This document shows positions 1 to 9,242 of a stretch of 64,000 nt of DNA, piece by piece. Within the stretch, counting starts at the first letter, position 1, and each line of letters begins with the position of its first letter. The notes below the pieces were generated by a model. It saw only the letters and a list, made by a program, of their open reading frames with translations. It searched no databases and was not told where the DNA came from. The DNA lies in the NCBI GenBank assembly GCA_963762425.1, contig CAVXKY010000004.1:576889-640888 (forward strand), given 5' to 3'. Both the position numbers and the translations under genes were made by a program. Source of the DNA: REEB95 sp963762425 (GTDB lineage Bacteria; Pseudomonadota; Alphaproteobacteria; ATCC43930; CGMCC-115725).

Positions 1-172
1 AAAGGCCAGCGCCGCCAGCGCCAGGACGATCGCCGCGTAATAGGGCCAGCGTTCGTACAGGCACAGCTCGCAAGGCACCAGCCCGCCCACAATATTGCGA
101 CAAGAGCGCCGTTCCCACCACGGCGACGGAAGCCAAAAGGACCAGGATCAGGGGAATACGGTACGACTTCAT
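1..172 (-). pseudogene. dsbB: DsbB-family disulfide bond formation protein, 5' part, frameshifted and cut by window edge
   Basis: An N-terminal hydrophobic segment (MKSYRIPLILVLLASVAVVG) begins at the ATG at 172. After a +1 frame change near position 110, the sequence reads GLVPCELCLYERWPYY, the periplasmic CxxC and following membrane segment typical of DsbB, the quinone-linked enzyme that reoxidises DsbA. The two halves are in different frames; deleting one T in the ATATTGTG stretch joins them. The gene runs off the left edge, so only about 57 codons are visible. It is co-oriented with the downstream-numbered DedA gene. The family call rests on the CELC motif and its context. Confidence 0.6.
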
Positions 173-198
173 GAACGCATCCGTGCTGTTCTACCGGC

Positions 199-835
199 TC
201 AGTCCCGCGACTTTAGCCGATGCTTCCAGTGCCGCCAGATATACCAGCCGATCCCCAGGATCATCGCGGCGACCACGAGCCCGTCGAACCGGTGCAGGAC
301 TTCCTTGAACAGCGGGTCGCTGTTCCAACGCTCGCCCAGTTTGAACCCGATATACGCCAACGCATAGCACCAGAGCCAGGAGCCGAGGAAGGTATAAACC
401 TGGAACTTGAGCTGGGGCATGCCGGCGATGCCGGCGGGCAAGGCGATGAAGGTGCGGATGACCGGCAAAAGCCGGCTCACGAACACGGTGATGCCGCCGA
501 AGCGCTCGAAGAAACGGTGCGCCCGGTCCAGATCCCGCCGGCTCATCAGCACGTAAGGCGCCCCATCGGTCGACGAACGGCCGGCCGCCGTAAAAGCCGA
601 CCGCGTAAGCCAAGGTGGAACCGACATTGCAGCCGAGCGCGCCCGCCGTCGCGACCAAGAAGAGATCGAAACGTCCGGTGAAGGCCAAATATCCCGAAAA
701 CGGCATGATGATTTCGGAGGGCAGCGGAATGCAGGCCGATTCGATCGCCATCAGGATGACGATCCCGCCATATCCCAGGGTCGAGATCGTGACGGTGATC
801 ATGCCGGCGAGCGACGCGATGAGGGTGTCAAGCAC
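199..835 (-). pseudogene. DedA family membrane protein, single frameshift
   Basis: The DedA/SNARE-associated family comprises inner-membrane proteins linked to lipid flipping and envelope homeostasis. The N-terminal half (ATG at 835) carries the family hallmark: an amphipathic start, then AIESACIPLPSEIIMPFSGY and GSTLAYAVGFYGGRPFVDRWG. Near position 565-575 the frame changes and continues with HRFFERFGGITVFVSRLLPVIRT, the conserved F/G-x-x-x-v-x-x-x-R-x-x-P-x-x-R signature, ending SRD-stop at 199. Removing one C from GGCGCC restores one frame of about 212 residues, the usual family length. Probably a functional gene with a sequence error. Confidence 0.75.
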
Positions 836-977
836 GCTGGTTTGGATTCCTCTTCCCGGGCGGATACCGCGCCGCGCCCCACGGCAAGCGCGCGGCGATC
901 TAGCCGGATATGCGCGTCCGGGGCAAGCGCGTTGACCGTCCCCGGCTTGACGCTATAGTGGGCGGCTTTCGCGGGTT

Positions 978-1064
978 GCCCCTGTGGCGGAATTGGTAGA
1001 CGCGGCAGACTCAAAATCTGTTATCCGCAAGGATGTGCTGGTTCGAGTCCGGCCAGGGGCACCA
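978..1064 (+). tRNA. tRNA-Leu (anticodon CAA)
   Basis: A 7-bp acceptor stem (GCCCCTG with CAGGGGC) encloses a D-arm (GGCGGAATTGGTAGACGC), anticodon stem GCAGA/TCTGT with loop CTCAAAA (anticodon CAA), a long class-II variable arm and a T-arm with GTTCGAGTCC. A discriminator A and an encoded CCA follow. The long variable arm fits leucine. An accessory strip with an IS element and dispersed repeats starts right after it, but no integrase or duplicated tRNA 3' end was seen. Confidence 0.95.
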
Positions 1065-1214
1065 TTGAAATCAAGAAGTTACTGATACGCAATTACGCTG
1101 TGTTGAGGCGGTCCGGGTGAGTGGCAACCACCCGGCAACCAGCTTACTCAATCTCAACTCCGAACGATGCGCCAGCGGAAATACCTAGGCGAGCCTTGAG
1201 GGGCGACTTGCCAA

Positions 1215-1240
1215 TGTCCGGTTTCCACCAAAAGCGGACA
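1215..1240. repeat. Dispersed 26-bp quasi-palindrome, copy A
   Basis: Arms TGTCCG and CGGACA with a T-rich/A-rich inner part (GGTTTCCACCAAAAGC). Same family as copies at 1260, 9113, 10337 and 10382, and related to the outer ends of the IS30 element at 2411-3667. Confidence 0.75.
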
Positions 1241-1259
1241 TCGACGGTTTGCTGTTTTA

Positions 1260-1285
1260 TGTCCGCTTTGTGCCAAAAGCGGACC
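1260..1285. repeat. Dispersed 26-bp quasi-palindrome, copy B
   Basis: TGTCCGCTTTGTGCC followed by AAAAGCGGACC, 19 bases after copy A and in the same orientation, so the two form a short tandem pair. Confidence 0.75.
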
Positions 1286-1387
1286 TTGCTTGCTTCCCTA
1301 GGATCGCAGCACTTCGGAATACGATCACCTTGGCCGCTGCCGCGAACTGGTTCTTGGCCATCTCGAAAACTGGGCCGGAATAGATGG

Positions 1388-2122
1388 TCAAGGAAAGCCC
1401 CGCGTCCGTGTTCGATTGACGATTGTTTTACCGTGCAGGCCTAATGGCGACGAAGCGTTGACCATCAGATTCGGCGCGGTGACGGTCTTCGTGAGCACGC
1501 ATTCGATCGGCGTGTCGTGTTCGACTATGCGGAATGCGACGGGCACTCGGTGATCGTCGAGCCACACCACGTCGCGCTTGCGTCCTTGAATGACGTATTC
1601 CCGCACGCGCTCCAACGCGTCTTCGACGGTCATCGTGGTTTCCTGGCCGCTGGTTACGCTCACATGATCCACGAGCCCGGTTTTGGTCGACATCATCAGG
1701 TCCGAATGCGTGAGCATGCCGGCGACCCATGGATTGGATGTCTCCACGTCGGCCGGCGCCGATGTCACGCCCTGCGGCGTGGTGATGGCGAACCGGTCGC
1801 CTTCGGCCCGGCCGGTAATTTCGACGTTCTTGCCGTTGGTCTGCGTTACGCCGTGAAAGAGGATCAGCCGGCCGTTACGCCATTCCTCGTGGCGCGTTGC
1901 GTCCTGGCGAAACATCGTGATGCCGAGTATACGGACCGCAACGTGCACCACGGTTTCGACGTCGATCGTGCCGACGTTCTGTTCGATCGTGTTGGTGAAA
2001 GTACCGATGGTGCCGAAGATCGGGTGCTGAATACGGTACTCATAGACCGTCGGCGCCGCGCAAGCAGGCCCGGCCAGCACAATGGTCAGCGCAACGCTCG
2101 ACGCCAACAATCGGCAATTCAT
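1388..2122 (-). CDS. Secreted DUF6134-like protein
   Basis: 244 residues. It starts with a clear Sec signal peptide (MNCRLLASSVALTIVLAGPACA, cleavage after ACA), followed by YEYRIQHPIFGTIGTFTN, which resembles the start of the DUF6134 family of periplasmic proteins of unknown function. The rest is rich in beta-strand-like alternation and lacks membrane segments or recognisable catalytic motifs, so a periplasmic beta-rich fold is likely. No close neighbour shares its strand, so it is probably a single-gene unit. The upstream region to 2410 shows no other gene. The family name is from memory of the N-terminal pattern and is moderately sure; the function is unknown. Confidence 0.6.
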   Translation of the reverse strand: MNCRLLASSVALTIVLAGPACAAPTVYEYRIQHPIFGTIGTFTNTIEQNVGTIDVETVVHVAVRILGITMFRQDATRHEEWRNGRLILFHGVTQTNGKNVEITGRAEGDRFAITTPQGVTSAPADVETSNPWVAGMLTHSDLMMSTKTGLVDHVSVTSGQETTMTVEDALERVREYVIQGRKRDVVWLDDHRVPVAFRIVEHDTPIECVLTKTVTAPNLMVNASSPLGLHGKTIVNRTRTRGFP

Positions 2123-2410
2123 GGCATAAATCTAGCATAGGTCGGTGGGCCTGCGAAGCGGTTCGCCCGGTTCATGCCGCGTGCCGCCGCAGGCTACCTG
2201 ATCGCGATGAAAGACCACACCGTCTTCGGCTTCGCTTGTGGGAGAGGTGGACCGACAAGGCGGGCGGCGAGACGACCCGCTCATGCACGATCATGACGAC
2301 TGATCCCAACACATTATGTGGACGGATCCATGCTCTTCACGGCAAACGGCGAGAATGTCCTAATTTGATTCTGCGAATGTCCTAATTACCCTCAAAACCG
2401 GACAGCGGTC

Positions 2411-2444
2411 CAATGTCCGCTTTGGGTGGCGGATTCAATTGGTC
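2411..2444 (+). repeat. IS30 left inverted repeat
   Basis: Begins CAATGTCCGCTTTGGGTGGC and is the inverted partner of 3634-3667. Its first 17 bases plus the preceding C are identical to 10334-10350 plus neighbouring base context in repeat copy D. Confidence 0.8.
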
Positions 2445-2480
2445 AGCGCAACACCTTCTAATCATGTCAGATGAGGAGGG

Positions 2481-3635
2481 ATGCGTATGGATGGGATGCG
2501 ACCGAGGTTCACGGCCCGGCAGAGGGCTGAGCTGTGGGAGCGCTGGAGGGGTGGCCAGTGCGTAGCCGATATTGCCCGAGCGCTGGAGCGCAGGAACAAG
2601 AGCGGCGTCTATCGGGTTCTGGTACTCAATGGAGGGATTGCCCCGGCGGCACGGCGGAGAGCTCCGGTAGCGTTGCGGCTTGAGGAGCGTGAGGAGATCT
2701 CGCGCGGGATTGCCGCCGGTAGCTCGATGCGTCGAATCGCGGCCAGCCTGGGGCGCACGCCTTCCACGGTCAGTCGGGAGGTAAGGCGCAATGGAGGATG
2801 TGGTGGCTATCGCGCGAACGAGGCCGATAGGCGCGCCTGGGCGCGAGGGTTGCGTCCGAAGCCGTGTCGCCTGGCGAGTCATCCGGGGCTACGATGGCGC
2901 GTCGCCCAGAAGCTTGCGCTCCAGTGGTCGCCGGAGCAGATCTCGGGATGGCTGAAGCGGGAGTTTGGCTGCGACCAAGACATGCGGGTATCTCACGAAA
3001 CGATCTATCGCAGTCTTTTTGTTCAGACGCGCGGCGTGCTGAAGAAGGAGCTGATGGTGCAGCTGCGCACGGCACGGCAGATGCGCCAGGCCAAGAGCGG
3101 CACGGCGAAGAACGGGCTGGGGCAGATCGTGGATGCCGTCTCGATCCGCGAGCGCCCAGCCGAGGCCGAGGACCGTGCCGTGCCAGGGCACTGGGAAGGC
3201 GATTTGCTCTCCGGAGGCAACAACACCCACATCGCGACGCTGGTGGAACGCCAGACCCGCTTTGTGATGCTGATTAAGGTCCCGAGCAAGGACACGGTCA
3301 CCGTGGTCGGCGCGCTCGCCGAGCATGTGCGCAAGCTTCCCGCAGAACTGCGCCGCTCACTGACCTGGGACCGCGGCAAGGAGATGGCCGAGCACAAGGC
3401 CTTCACCGTCGCCACCGACGTGAAGGTCTACTTCTGCGATCCGCGCAGCCCCTGGCAGCGCGGCAGCAACGAGAACACCAACGGCTTGCTGCGCCAGTAC
3501 TTCCCCAAAGGGAAAGATCTATCGGTCCACTCTCAGGCGTACCTCAACAAGATCGCATTGCGCCTGAACCAACGTCCCAGGAAGACATTGGCCTATGAAT
3601 GCCCTGCCGATAGACTACGAGCAGTGTTGCAATGA
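2481..3635 (+). CDS. IS30-family transposase
   Basis: 384 residues. An N-terminal helix-turn-helix region (RFTARQRAELWERW, then SSMRRIAASLGRTPSTVSRE) binds the inverted repeats. The C-terminal DDE catalytic core shows the IS30 signatures GHWEGDL, LTWDRGKEM and SPWQRGSNENTNG, supplying the D, D and E. An ATG at 2481 directly abuts the GAGGAGGG ribosome site, so ATG 2487 (MDGMRPRF) is a better spaced start. The frame is fully open with all catalytic motifs, so the element may still be active. Confidence 0.95.
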   Translation: MRMDGMRPRFTARQRAELWERWRGGQCVADIARALERRNKSGVYRVLVLNGGIAPAARRRAPVALRLEEREEISRGIAAGSSMRRIAASLGRTPSTVSREVRRNGGCGGYRANEADRRAWARGLRPKPCRLASHPGLRWRVAQKLALQWSPEQISGWLKREFGCDQDMRVSHETIYRSLFVQTRGVLKKELMVQLRTARQMRQAKSGTAKNGLGQIVDAVSIRERPAEAEDRAVPGHWEGDLLSGGNNTHIATLVERQTRFVMLIKVPSKDTVTVVGALAEHVRKLPAELRRSLTWDRGKEMAEHKAFTVATDVKVYFCDPRSPWQRGSNENTNGLLRQYFPKGKDLSVHSQAYLNKIALRLNQRPRKTLAYECPADRLRAVLQ

Positions 3636-3667
3636 CCGGTTGAACCCGCCACCCAAAGCGGACATTG
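3634..3667 (-). repeat. IS30 right inverted repeat
   Basis: Reverse complement begins CAATGTCCGCTTTGGGTGGC and matches the left repeat with three mismatches over 34 bases. The transposase TGA lies at its inner edge. Confidence 0.8.
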
Positions 3668-3685
3668 AAACAGTGATGTCAATCT

Positions 3686-4078
3686 TCAGGGACGGGCGAC
3701 CTGCCACGCACCATTGAGAAGGCCATTGCCGGTCGTCTGATCCGGCTTTTGGTCTTTTGTCCAGGTGTAAAGAGGCTTGTCCTTATACGCCCACTGCTTC
3801 GTGTTATCCGGCCTGGTGACGACCGACCAGTCGCCGCTCGCCTTGGCGTCGGCGGGCGTAGCGAAGGGCGGCCAGTTAATCGCACATTGGCCGGTGCAGT
3901 TAGACTTGTCGTTGCCGTCTTTTTTGAAGGTGTAGAGCGTCATCCCATGTTCGTTCGCCAGCACCATGCCAAGCGACGTCTTCTCCGTCTTGGCCGGGCC
4001 TGACATGGCCGCCAATGCCAAGACCGGCGACAGCGTGAGGAACAGAGCGGACATCAAAAGCGGGGACAGGAATCGCAT
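3686..4078 (-). CDS. Secreted COG4315-type repeat protein
   Basis: 130 residues from the ATG at 4078, which has a GGAG ribosome site about 8 bases upstream; a longer reading frame to 4153 adds 25 unlikely residues. A signal peptide (MRFLSPLLMSALFLTLSPVL...AMA-like) is followed by two copies of the pattern seen in COG4315 predicted lipoproteins: MTLYTFKKDGNDKSNC with CTGQCAINWPPF, then PLYTWTKDQKPDQTTGNG. Family members are periplasmic or lipid-anchored and of unknown function. No lipobox cysteine is visible, so this one is likely soluble in the periplasm. It starts 18 bases past the right end of the IS30 element and reads towards it. Confidence 0.8.
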   Translation of the reverse strand: MRFLSPLLMSALFLTLSPVLALAAMSGPAKTEKTSLGMVLANEHGMTLYTFKKDGNDKSNCTGQCAINWPPFATPADAKASGDWSVVTRPDNTKQWAYKDKPLYTWTKDQKPDQTTGNGLLNGAWQVARP

Positions 4079-4437
4079 GGATATCTCCGATCGTTGGAGT
4101 GCAGAGGTTTGGTAGACGGGAACGGCGTGGACCGTGCTAGTCCGATGCGCCACGCTGGAACCTGCCAGATCTGATGGAAACAGATCGAAGATTACGGGAG
4201 GCTGGAGGCAGCGTGAAAATCAATTCATGAAAAACAATTCATCACTTGGTGCAACTGTAGGATGGTCTTCAGTGGCGTCAGCCAGCGTCGCAGTTGCCCC
4301 GTTCTGTCACGAATGGTCAAGCCATCGGGGCAGATAATGGTCAGCGTCGAAGATCGAAGAGCGTCTTGTAGGAGAGCGGCTAACCGGTCAGTGCTCTTTT
4401 TGGTTACGACCTTCTTGCACCCAGGGCACTTAAACCT

Positions 4438-5300
4438 TCACTTCGCAAGCCGCTTGCGGATCGCCTGCAATTCCCGCCGGCGCTTTGCGCTCGTTTTCGG
4501 GTAGGTCATTTCGAGCCCTTCGAGCGTATCGAGGACGATCTGGGATACGATCAGCCGGGTGTTCTCCTTGTCGTCGGCGGGAACGACATACCAGGGGGCG
4601 TCGCTCGTGCTGGTCGCGCCGAGACATTCCTCATAGGCCTTCATGTAATGCTTCCAGAATTTCCGCTCCGCGATGTCCGCAAGGCTGAATTTCCAGTTCT
4701 TTTCCGGCTCGTCGATGCGCGCCAGAAAGCGCTTTCGCTGCTCCTCCTTCGAGAGGTGGAGGAAGAACTTGATGATGCGGGTTCCGTTGACGTGGAGGTG
4801 CTTTTCCAAATCCACGATCGAACGATACCGGTCGTGCCAGACCGTCTTGTCGTCACGCGGCGCAGTCCGGCAGACCCTCGCTGCGGAGAATGTCGCGATG
4901 CACGCGGACGATCAGCACCTCCTCGTAATAGGATCGGTTGAAGATGCCGATCCGTCCGCGTTCCGGCAGATCGCGGGTGGTGCGCCAGAGAAAATCGTGC
5001 TGCAATTCGGTGGCGCTGGGATGCTTGAAGCTGAATACCTGGCAGCCTTGCGGATTGACCCCGGACATCACGTGCTTGATGGCGCCGTCTTTTCCGGCCG
5101 CGTCCATCGCCTGAAAGATCAGCAGGACGGCATAGCGGTTTGATGCATAGAGCAGCTGTTGCTGCGCGCTCAGCCGCGCAACATGCTCTTCCAGGAAGCT
5201 TTTGATACTGCTCCTTCGACTTGTACACGGGGTCGACGATCGTCGGCCATTTCTTGAGGTTGACCTCGTCTCCCTCGCTTACGCGGAAATCCTTGGCATG
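4438..5300 (-). pseudogene. ppk2: Polyphosphate kinase 2 family protein, frameshifted
   Basis: PPK2 enzymes transfer phosphate between polyphosphate and nucleotides. Pieces in three frames assemble into one protein: FRVSEGDEVNLKKWPTIVDP and KEQYQ; then AMDAAGKDGAIKHVMSGVNP (Walker-A-like PPK2 motif), FLWRTTRDLPERGRIGIFNR and SYYEEVLIVRVH (lid and Walker B region); then KFFLHLSKEEQRKRFLARID, EPEKNWKFSLADIAERKFW and APWYVVPADDKENTRL. Frame changes lie near 5190 and 4855, and possibly at the start. The summed length, about 285 residues, fits single-domain PPK2. The exact start is not resolvable; an ATG lies near 5300. It is downstream of, and co-oriented with, a P-type ATPase. Class (ADP- or AMP-preferring) not assigned. 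Confidence 0.8.
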
Positions 5301-5338
5301 TGATTTTCATCGTCTTCCTTCCGGCGGCGAAGCGCGCT

Positions 5339-7724
5339 CTAGGTGATCCTAAGACGGCGAAAAACCGGAACCTTCACCAAATCCAGGATGACGGCGAAGG
5401 CAATGCCGCGGCAAGCGTGCCGACCACCACCAAGGCCGGCAAGGGCGTCATTGCGATCCCGCCGACGGCCAATGTCGAGGCGATCGAGAAGATCGGCAAC
5501 GGACGACACGACAAGCCAGAGGCTTGGGCGAGAGGCCCACAGATGCCGGCGTTCGCGAATGGCATAGATCGTCGCCTGACTGCCGAACACGAAGGCGATA
5601 AAGGCCAGCGTTCTCAGCGCATCAATGCCGAAGCCCATCCGAAATTCGCCGAACGGCCAGGACACCGGTGCAGAAGGCCAGCTAGGCAGATACCCATGAT
5701 GACGCCGGCGATCGTCAGGTTGCCGATGCGCCAGGCATTCGGCATCGGCGATGGCCGCACATTGTCCGTGGTCAACGACATGGCGAGGAAATCGCCGGCG
5801 ATCATGACGATGACCATCAGCAGCGGGGTCAGGATCGCCTGCCCGGTCATGATCAAGCCGACCACCAGAAAGAGCACCTGTCACGATCTTCTTGATGATG
5901 GAGTTCAGCGTATAGGTCAGGATGCGCTGGAACGTCACGCGGCCTTCCTTGACCGCGGCGACGATGCCGGCGAGCCGGGTTCGGTCAGCACCATGCCGGC
6001 GGCCGACTTGGCGACGTCGGTCGCGGTCGAGACCGCAATCCCGATCTGCGCCTGGCGCAGCGCCGGCGCATCGTTGGCGCCGTCGCCGCACATGCCGACG
6101 GTATGGCCGCCCTTCTGGAACGCCTTGACGAGCTTGTACTTGTCCTCCGGCAGCACGCCGGCGAAGACCGCGAATTGTCTCAGGGTGGACGGCGTCCGGG
6201 ATCGGCCCGGGCGGACAGAGGGCGCCATCGAGCCCCACCGCATGCGCCACGATGGCTGCCGTCGCCGGCGCATCGCCCGTCACCATCACCGTGCGCACGC
6301 CGAGCCCATGCAATTCGGTGACGAGCGCCGCCGAGTCCGTGCGAGGCGGGTCGCTGAGCGCGATGAGCCCGACCAGCTTCATCGCCTTCGGCGGTCCGGC
6401 CGCGACCGCCAGCACCCGGAAACCCTGCTCCTCGAGCTCGTTCGCTGCGGCTGTCGCGGTCGGCGACGGCTGGGCGAGGCCGATGACCACGGCAAAGGCG
6501 CCCTTCACGACACGTTGCGTGCCGCCGCCGGCGTCCGTGACCGTCGCCTCGGACATCTTCGTCGCCGGATCGAACGGCACGAACTTGATCATCTTCGGCG
6601 CATCGGAGACAGCCTTGCCCGAGGCGGCGGATCGAATGGCTCCATCTACCGGGTCCTGCCCGCCGTCCGAGCTGGCCAGCGCGGCCAGCGCCAGAACATG
6701 CGCCTCGTCGAAAGCCGGGCATCGGGCGAACGGTCGTCACCGTCAGCGCATTGCGCGTCAGCGTGCCGGTCTTGTCGGCGCACAACACATCCATCGTTGC
6801 CGCTTCGTCCACCGCGGAGAGACGCGTCGGCAGAACGCCCAGCTTTGCCAAGGCCCGCGCGCCGAGCGCCGCCGCAAGAGTAAAGGTTGCCGGCAGCGCA
6901 ACCGGGATCGATGCCAGGACCGCCGTCAGGACGAGGGGGATGATCTCGGCAAGCGGCATCTTGAGAAAGCAGGCATAGGCCACCAGCAGCACGATGACGA
7001 CGCCGTTGAACAGCCGCGAGATTGCGCACCACGCGCAGCACCGCCTTCTGCTGGGAACTCACGACATGGGCGGTGCGGACGAGCTCCGCGGTGCGGCCGA
7101 ATTTGGTGCGCGCTCCGGTCGCCGTGACCTCCGCCACCGCCTCGCCGCGCCGCACCAACGCCCCGGCATAGGTCTGAACACCCGCGCCGGCTTCGATCGG
7201 GCACCGATTCGCCGGTGAGCATGGATTGGTCGAGCAGGATTTCTCCCGCGATGAGGCGCACATCCGCGGCAACCACGCCGCCGAGCGACAGCTTCACCAC
7301 GTCGCCCGGCACCAGCTCGGCGGCGGGCAGGGTTTTCCATGCGCCGTCGCGCCGGACGGACGCGCTCAACGCGAGCCGCGACTTCAGCGCGGCAAGGGTT
7401 GCCTGGGCGCGGCTCTCCTGGAACAGCCCGAGTGCGGCATTGAACACCAGGAGAGCGGCGATGATCGCGGCCTCGACATACTTGCCGAGCACCAGTTCGA
7501 GCACGATCGCCGCCTCGAGCATCCACGGCACCGGCGCCCAGAATTTCTCGAGCGCCATGCGCAACGGATGCACGCGACGTATCGGGCATCGCATTCGGGC
7601 CGAAGTTCTCCAGCCGGCGGCGCGCCTCGTCGCTCGTCAGGCCGTTCGGCAGGTCGTTCTTTATGGCGATCGCTGATTTGGCGGGCAACGCGCTTGCAGA
7701 GGGCGGCGAAACAGTCGTGGCCAT
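5339..7724 (-). pseudogene. P-type H+-ATPase (P-IIIA type), multiply frameshifted
   Basis: All hallmarks of a P-type cation pump appear in order but in different frames: an N-terminal cation-ATPase region (LTSDEARRRLENFGPNAMPD), MLEAAIVLELVLGKYVEAAI, the actuator motif LTGESVP, the PVALPATFTLA membrane segment, the phosphorylation site CADKTGTLTRN, the nucleotide-domain motif MVTGDAPATAAIV, the hinge MCGDGANDAPALRQ, and C-terminal membrane helices. ALPATF without a CPC, and no metal-binding domain, point to the plasma-membrane proton-pump group, not to heavy-metal pumps. At least seven frame changes occur; for example one extra C after GAATCGGTG separates LTGESVP from IEAGAG. Start ATG at 7724 (MATTVSPP). 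Reconstructed length is about 795 residues, normal for the family. Confidence 0.8.
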
Positions 7725-8018
7725 GATCAATCCTATCCTCGGTGGTTCGTCGTACTCCACGTTGTTGATCTTAAAGATTCCCATGCAGCTTGCTGGGGAC
7801 GGCCTGACTATGGCCTCCTTAGCGCGTTAATCGCCGGCCGCTACCTAAAATATTTGTAAGAGCAGGACATGGATGCGGCCAAGCGCGCCTGTCACGCAAA
7901 AGGCGGTCGATATCCTTCGGAAAATTCATTTAAAACATTTTGGCCATTCCGTTAGCTTTCCACTAAGGGCGGTCCACCGGGAGACGAACGAGAATCTCCC
8001 AAGCGGGATGAAGAGGGC

Positions 8019-8228
8019 ATGTGGCACATGTGGCACTGGATCAACGACCATTGGACCGCGTTGAGCGACATCGGCTTAGCCTGGATCGTGCCGGTCCTCG
8101 TCGCGTTCATCGCCGGCCGGCTACTGCGGAGCGAGTATCGCGGCCGGCAATCCGGCATCACGCTTGCCGCGGTGCGGATGGACGAGGACGGCGCCGAAAA
8201 GATGAAAAATATTCGCTCCGCCGCCTAA
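8019..8228 (+). CDS. Possible small membrane protein
   Basis: 69 codons with one predicted membrane span (IGLAWIVPVLVAFIAGRLL) and a charged tail. An AGAGG lies just upstream of the ATG, and the gene ends 8 bases before the DUF3035 lipoprotein start, suggesting co-transcription. No family recognised. A remnant of a longer gene is possible, because this stretch borders error-prone sequence. Confidence 0.35.
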   Translation: MWHMWHWINDHWTALSDIGLAWIVPVLVAFIAGRLLRSEYRGRQSGITLAAVRMDEDGAEKMKNIRSAA

Positions 8229-8236
8229 CCCGGTTT

Positions 8237-8884
8237 ATGGAGGTGTTGTCCCGATCCTCAACCCCGGTCGTCGTTGTTTTTACGCTGGCGGCGCTGGCTC
8301 TCACCGGCTGTGGCGACACCTGGACCGAAGTCAAGCGTGGCCTCGGCATGGAGAAGGTCGTGCCCGACGAGTTTGCCGTGACGACGACCGCACCGCTGAA
8401 GATTCCGCCCAATTTCACCTTGCCCCTGCCGCGTCCGGGCGCTGCACCGACGCAGGAGAAGGCGCCGGTCGATGTGGCGCGCGAAACCGTATTCCGCGGC
8501 AGCGATACCCAGCTCGCCACGACGGCGCCGGCCGCGAGCGACCGCAGCGAGGGCGAGGAAGAATTGATGAAACAGGCGGGCGCCGAGAACGTGCCCAAGA
8601 ACATCCGCCAGCTCGTCAACAACGACTCGTCGGCAGCGCCGGACAAGTCCGGCTTCGTCGACAGTCTGCTGTTCTGGCGCCCCGCGCCGCCGAGCCTGCC
8701 GCCCGGAAATCAGGTGATCGATCCCGGCAGCGAGGCCGAGCGGCTGCGCGAAGCTGCCGCGGGCCAGGCGACGGCCAACGCGGCTCCCGGCACGGCCGCG
8801 CCGGCGCCATCCGCGGTCACGGCCGCCAACACACCGGTCATCGAGCGCACCAAATCCAAAGGCTTCTTCGACTGGTTGTTCTGA
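8237..8884 (+). CDS. DUF3035 domain lipoprotein
   Basis: 215 residues from ATG 8237. The signal peptide ends in a lipobox (LALTGCG), so the mature protein is lipid-modified at Cys, probably in the outer membrane. The segment VVPDEFAVTTTAPLKIPPNF followed by LPLPRPG is the DUF3035 signature of alphaproteobacterial lipoproteins, often found beside lspA and M16 peptidases. The centre is Ala/Pro-rich and disordered, and the end (SKGFFDWLF) is a short amphipathic tail. A reading frame extends upstream to 8021, but the lipobox fixes this start. Function unknown. Confidence 0.85.
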   Translation: MEVLSRSSTPVVVVFTLAALALTGCGDTWTEVKRGLGMEKVVPDEFAVTTTAPLKIPPNFTLPLPRPGAAPTQEKAPVDVARETVFRGSDTQLATTAPAASDRSEGEEELMKQAGAENVPKNIRQLVNNDSSAAPDKSGFVDSLLFWRPAPPSLPPGNQVIDPGSEAERLREAAAGQATANAAPGTAAPAPSAVTAANTPVIERTKSKGFFDWLF

Positions 8885-9242
8885 GCACGCGCCGCCCGGC
8901 AGTTTGCCCTCTCAGGCCGCCATTTGCCGCACCCTTAATTCAACAATCCTATCTATCAAAGTCACTACTACCGAGATTGGATCCTGGTGGTTTCGGCTTG
9001 ATTGGGATCGGCGCCTGTTCATGTTCGCTTGGGGGGGGAATGCGGCATATCGTCATGTCCGCGGCATGGTTGTTTTGCCCCCAATAGTGGACACGGATAG
9101 GAAGCTCTTGAACGTCTGCTTTGTGCCAACAGCAGACTTCACTGCGTTGGCATGTAGTGACGCCTTTGGCTGGCGCATAAGAATCCCAGCCTGATCGTTG
9201 CCGCGGCTCGCACGATCAGGCGGCAAAGAGGGTGTTCCATAA
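8885..9242. other. Intergenic strip with degenerate repeat
   Basis: No gene supported. It contains one dispersed quasi-palindrome (9113-9138) and a related degenerate half (TTTGCCCCCAATAGTGGACA around 9075). The 96-codon open frame over it is a translation of the repeat. Confidence 0.55.
9113..9138. repeat. Dispersed 26-bp quasi-palindrome, diverged copy C
   Basis: CGTCTGCTTTGTGCC followed by AACAGCAGACT: same layout as the other copies, with G-to-A type changes occurring symmetrically in both arms, so the pairing is kept. Confidence 0.6.

Larger units (their letters stand above)
1065..1387. other. Gene-poor intergenic strip with two quasi-palindromic repeats
   Basis: No convincing gene. 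The short open frame here translates two copies of a dispersed repeat and should not be called a protein. The repeat copies lie at 1215-1240 and 1260-1285. Confidence 0.6.
2411..3667 (+). mobile_element. IS30-family insertion sequence, apparently complete
   Basis: A 1257-bp unit with a single transposase gene bounded by 34-bp imperfect inverted repeats (2411-2444 and 3634-3667, 3 mismatches). The transposase stop codon overlaps the right repeat, as is common in compact IS elements. No 2-3 bp target duplication is evident (left flank GTC, right flank AAA). The outer 17 or so bases of the ends match the dispersed quasi-palindromes of this window, so the true IS tips could lie further in, with the outer part belonging to the target. 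Confidence 0.85.

Noticed and set aside
978..1100. tRNA-Leu as integration site of a genomic island
   Set aside because: No integrase and no second copy of the tRNA 3' end was found within the window.
1121..1444. 107-codon open frame
   Set aside because: It is a translation of two dispersed quasi-palindromes and has no ribosome site.
5300..6883. 527-codon plus-strand open frame opposite the proton pump
   Set aside because: Antisense shadow: the minus strand holds all P-type ATPase motifs, and the plus frame has no coherent domain.
8904..9194. 96-codon open frame
   Set aside because: Low-complexity translation over a degenerate repeat; no start signal or homology pattern.
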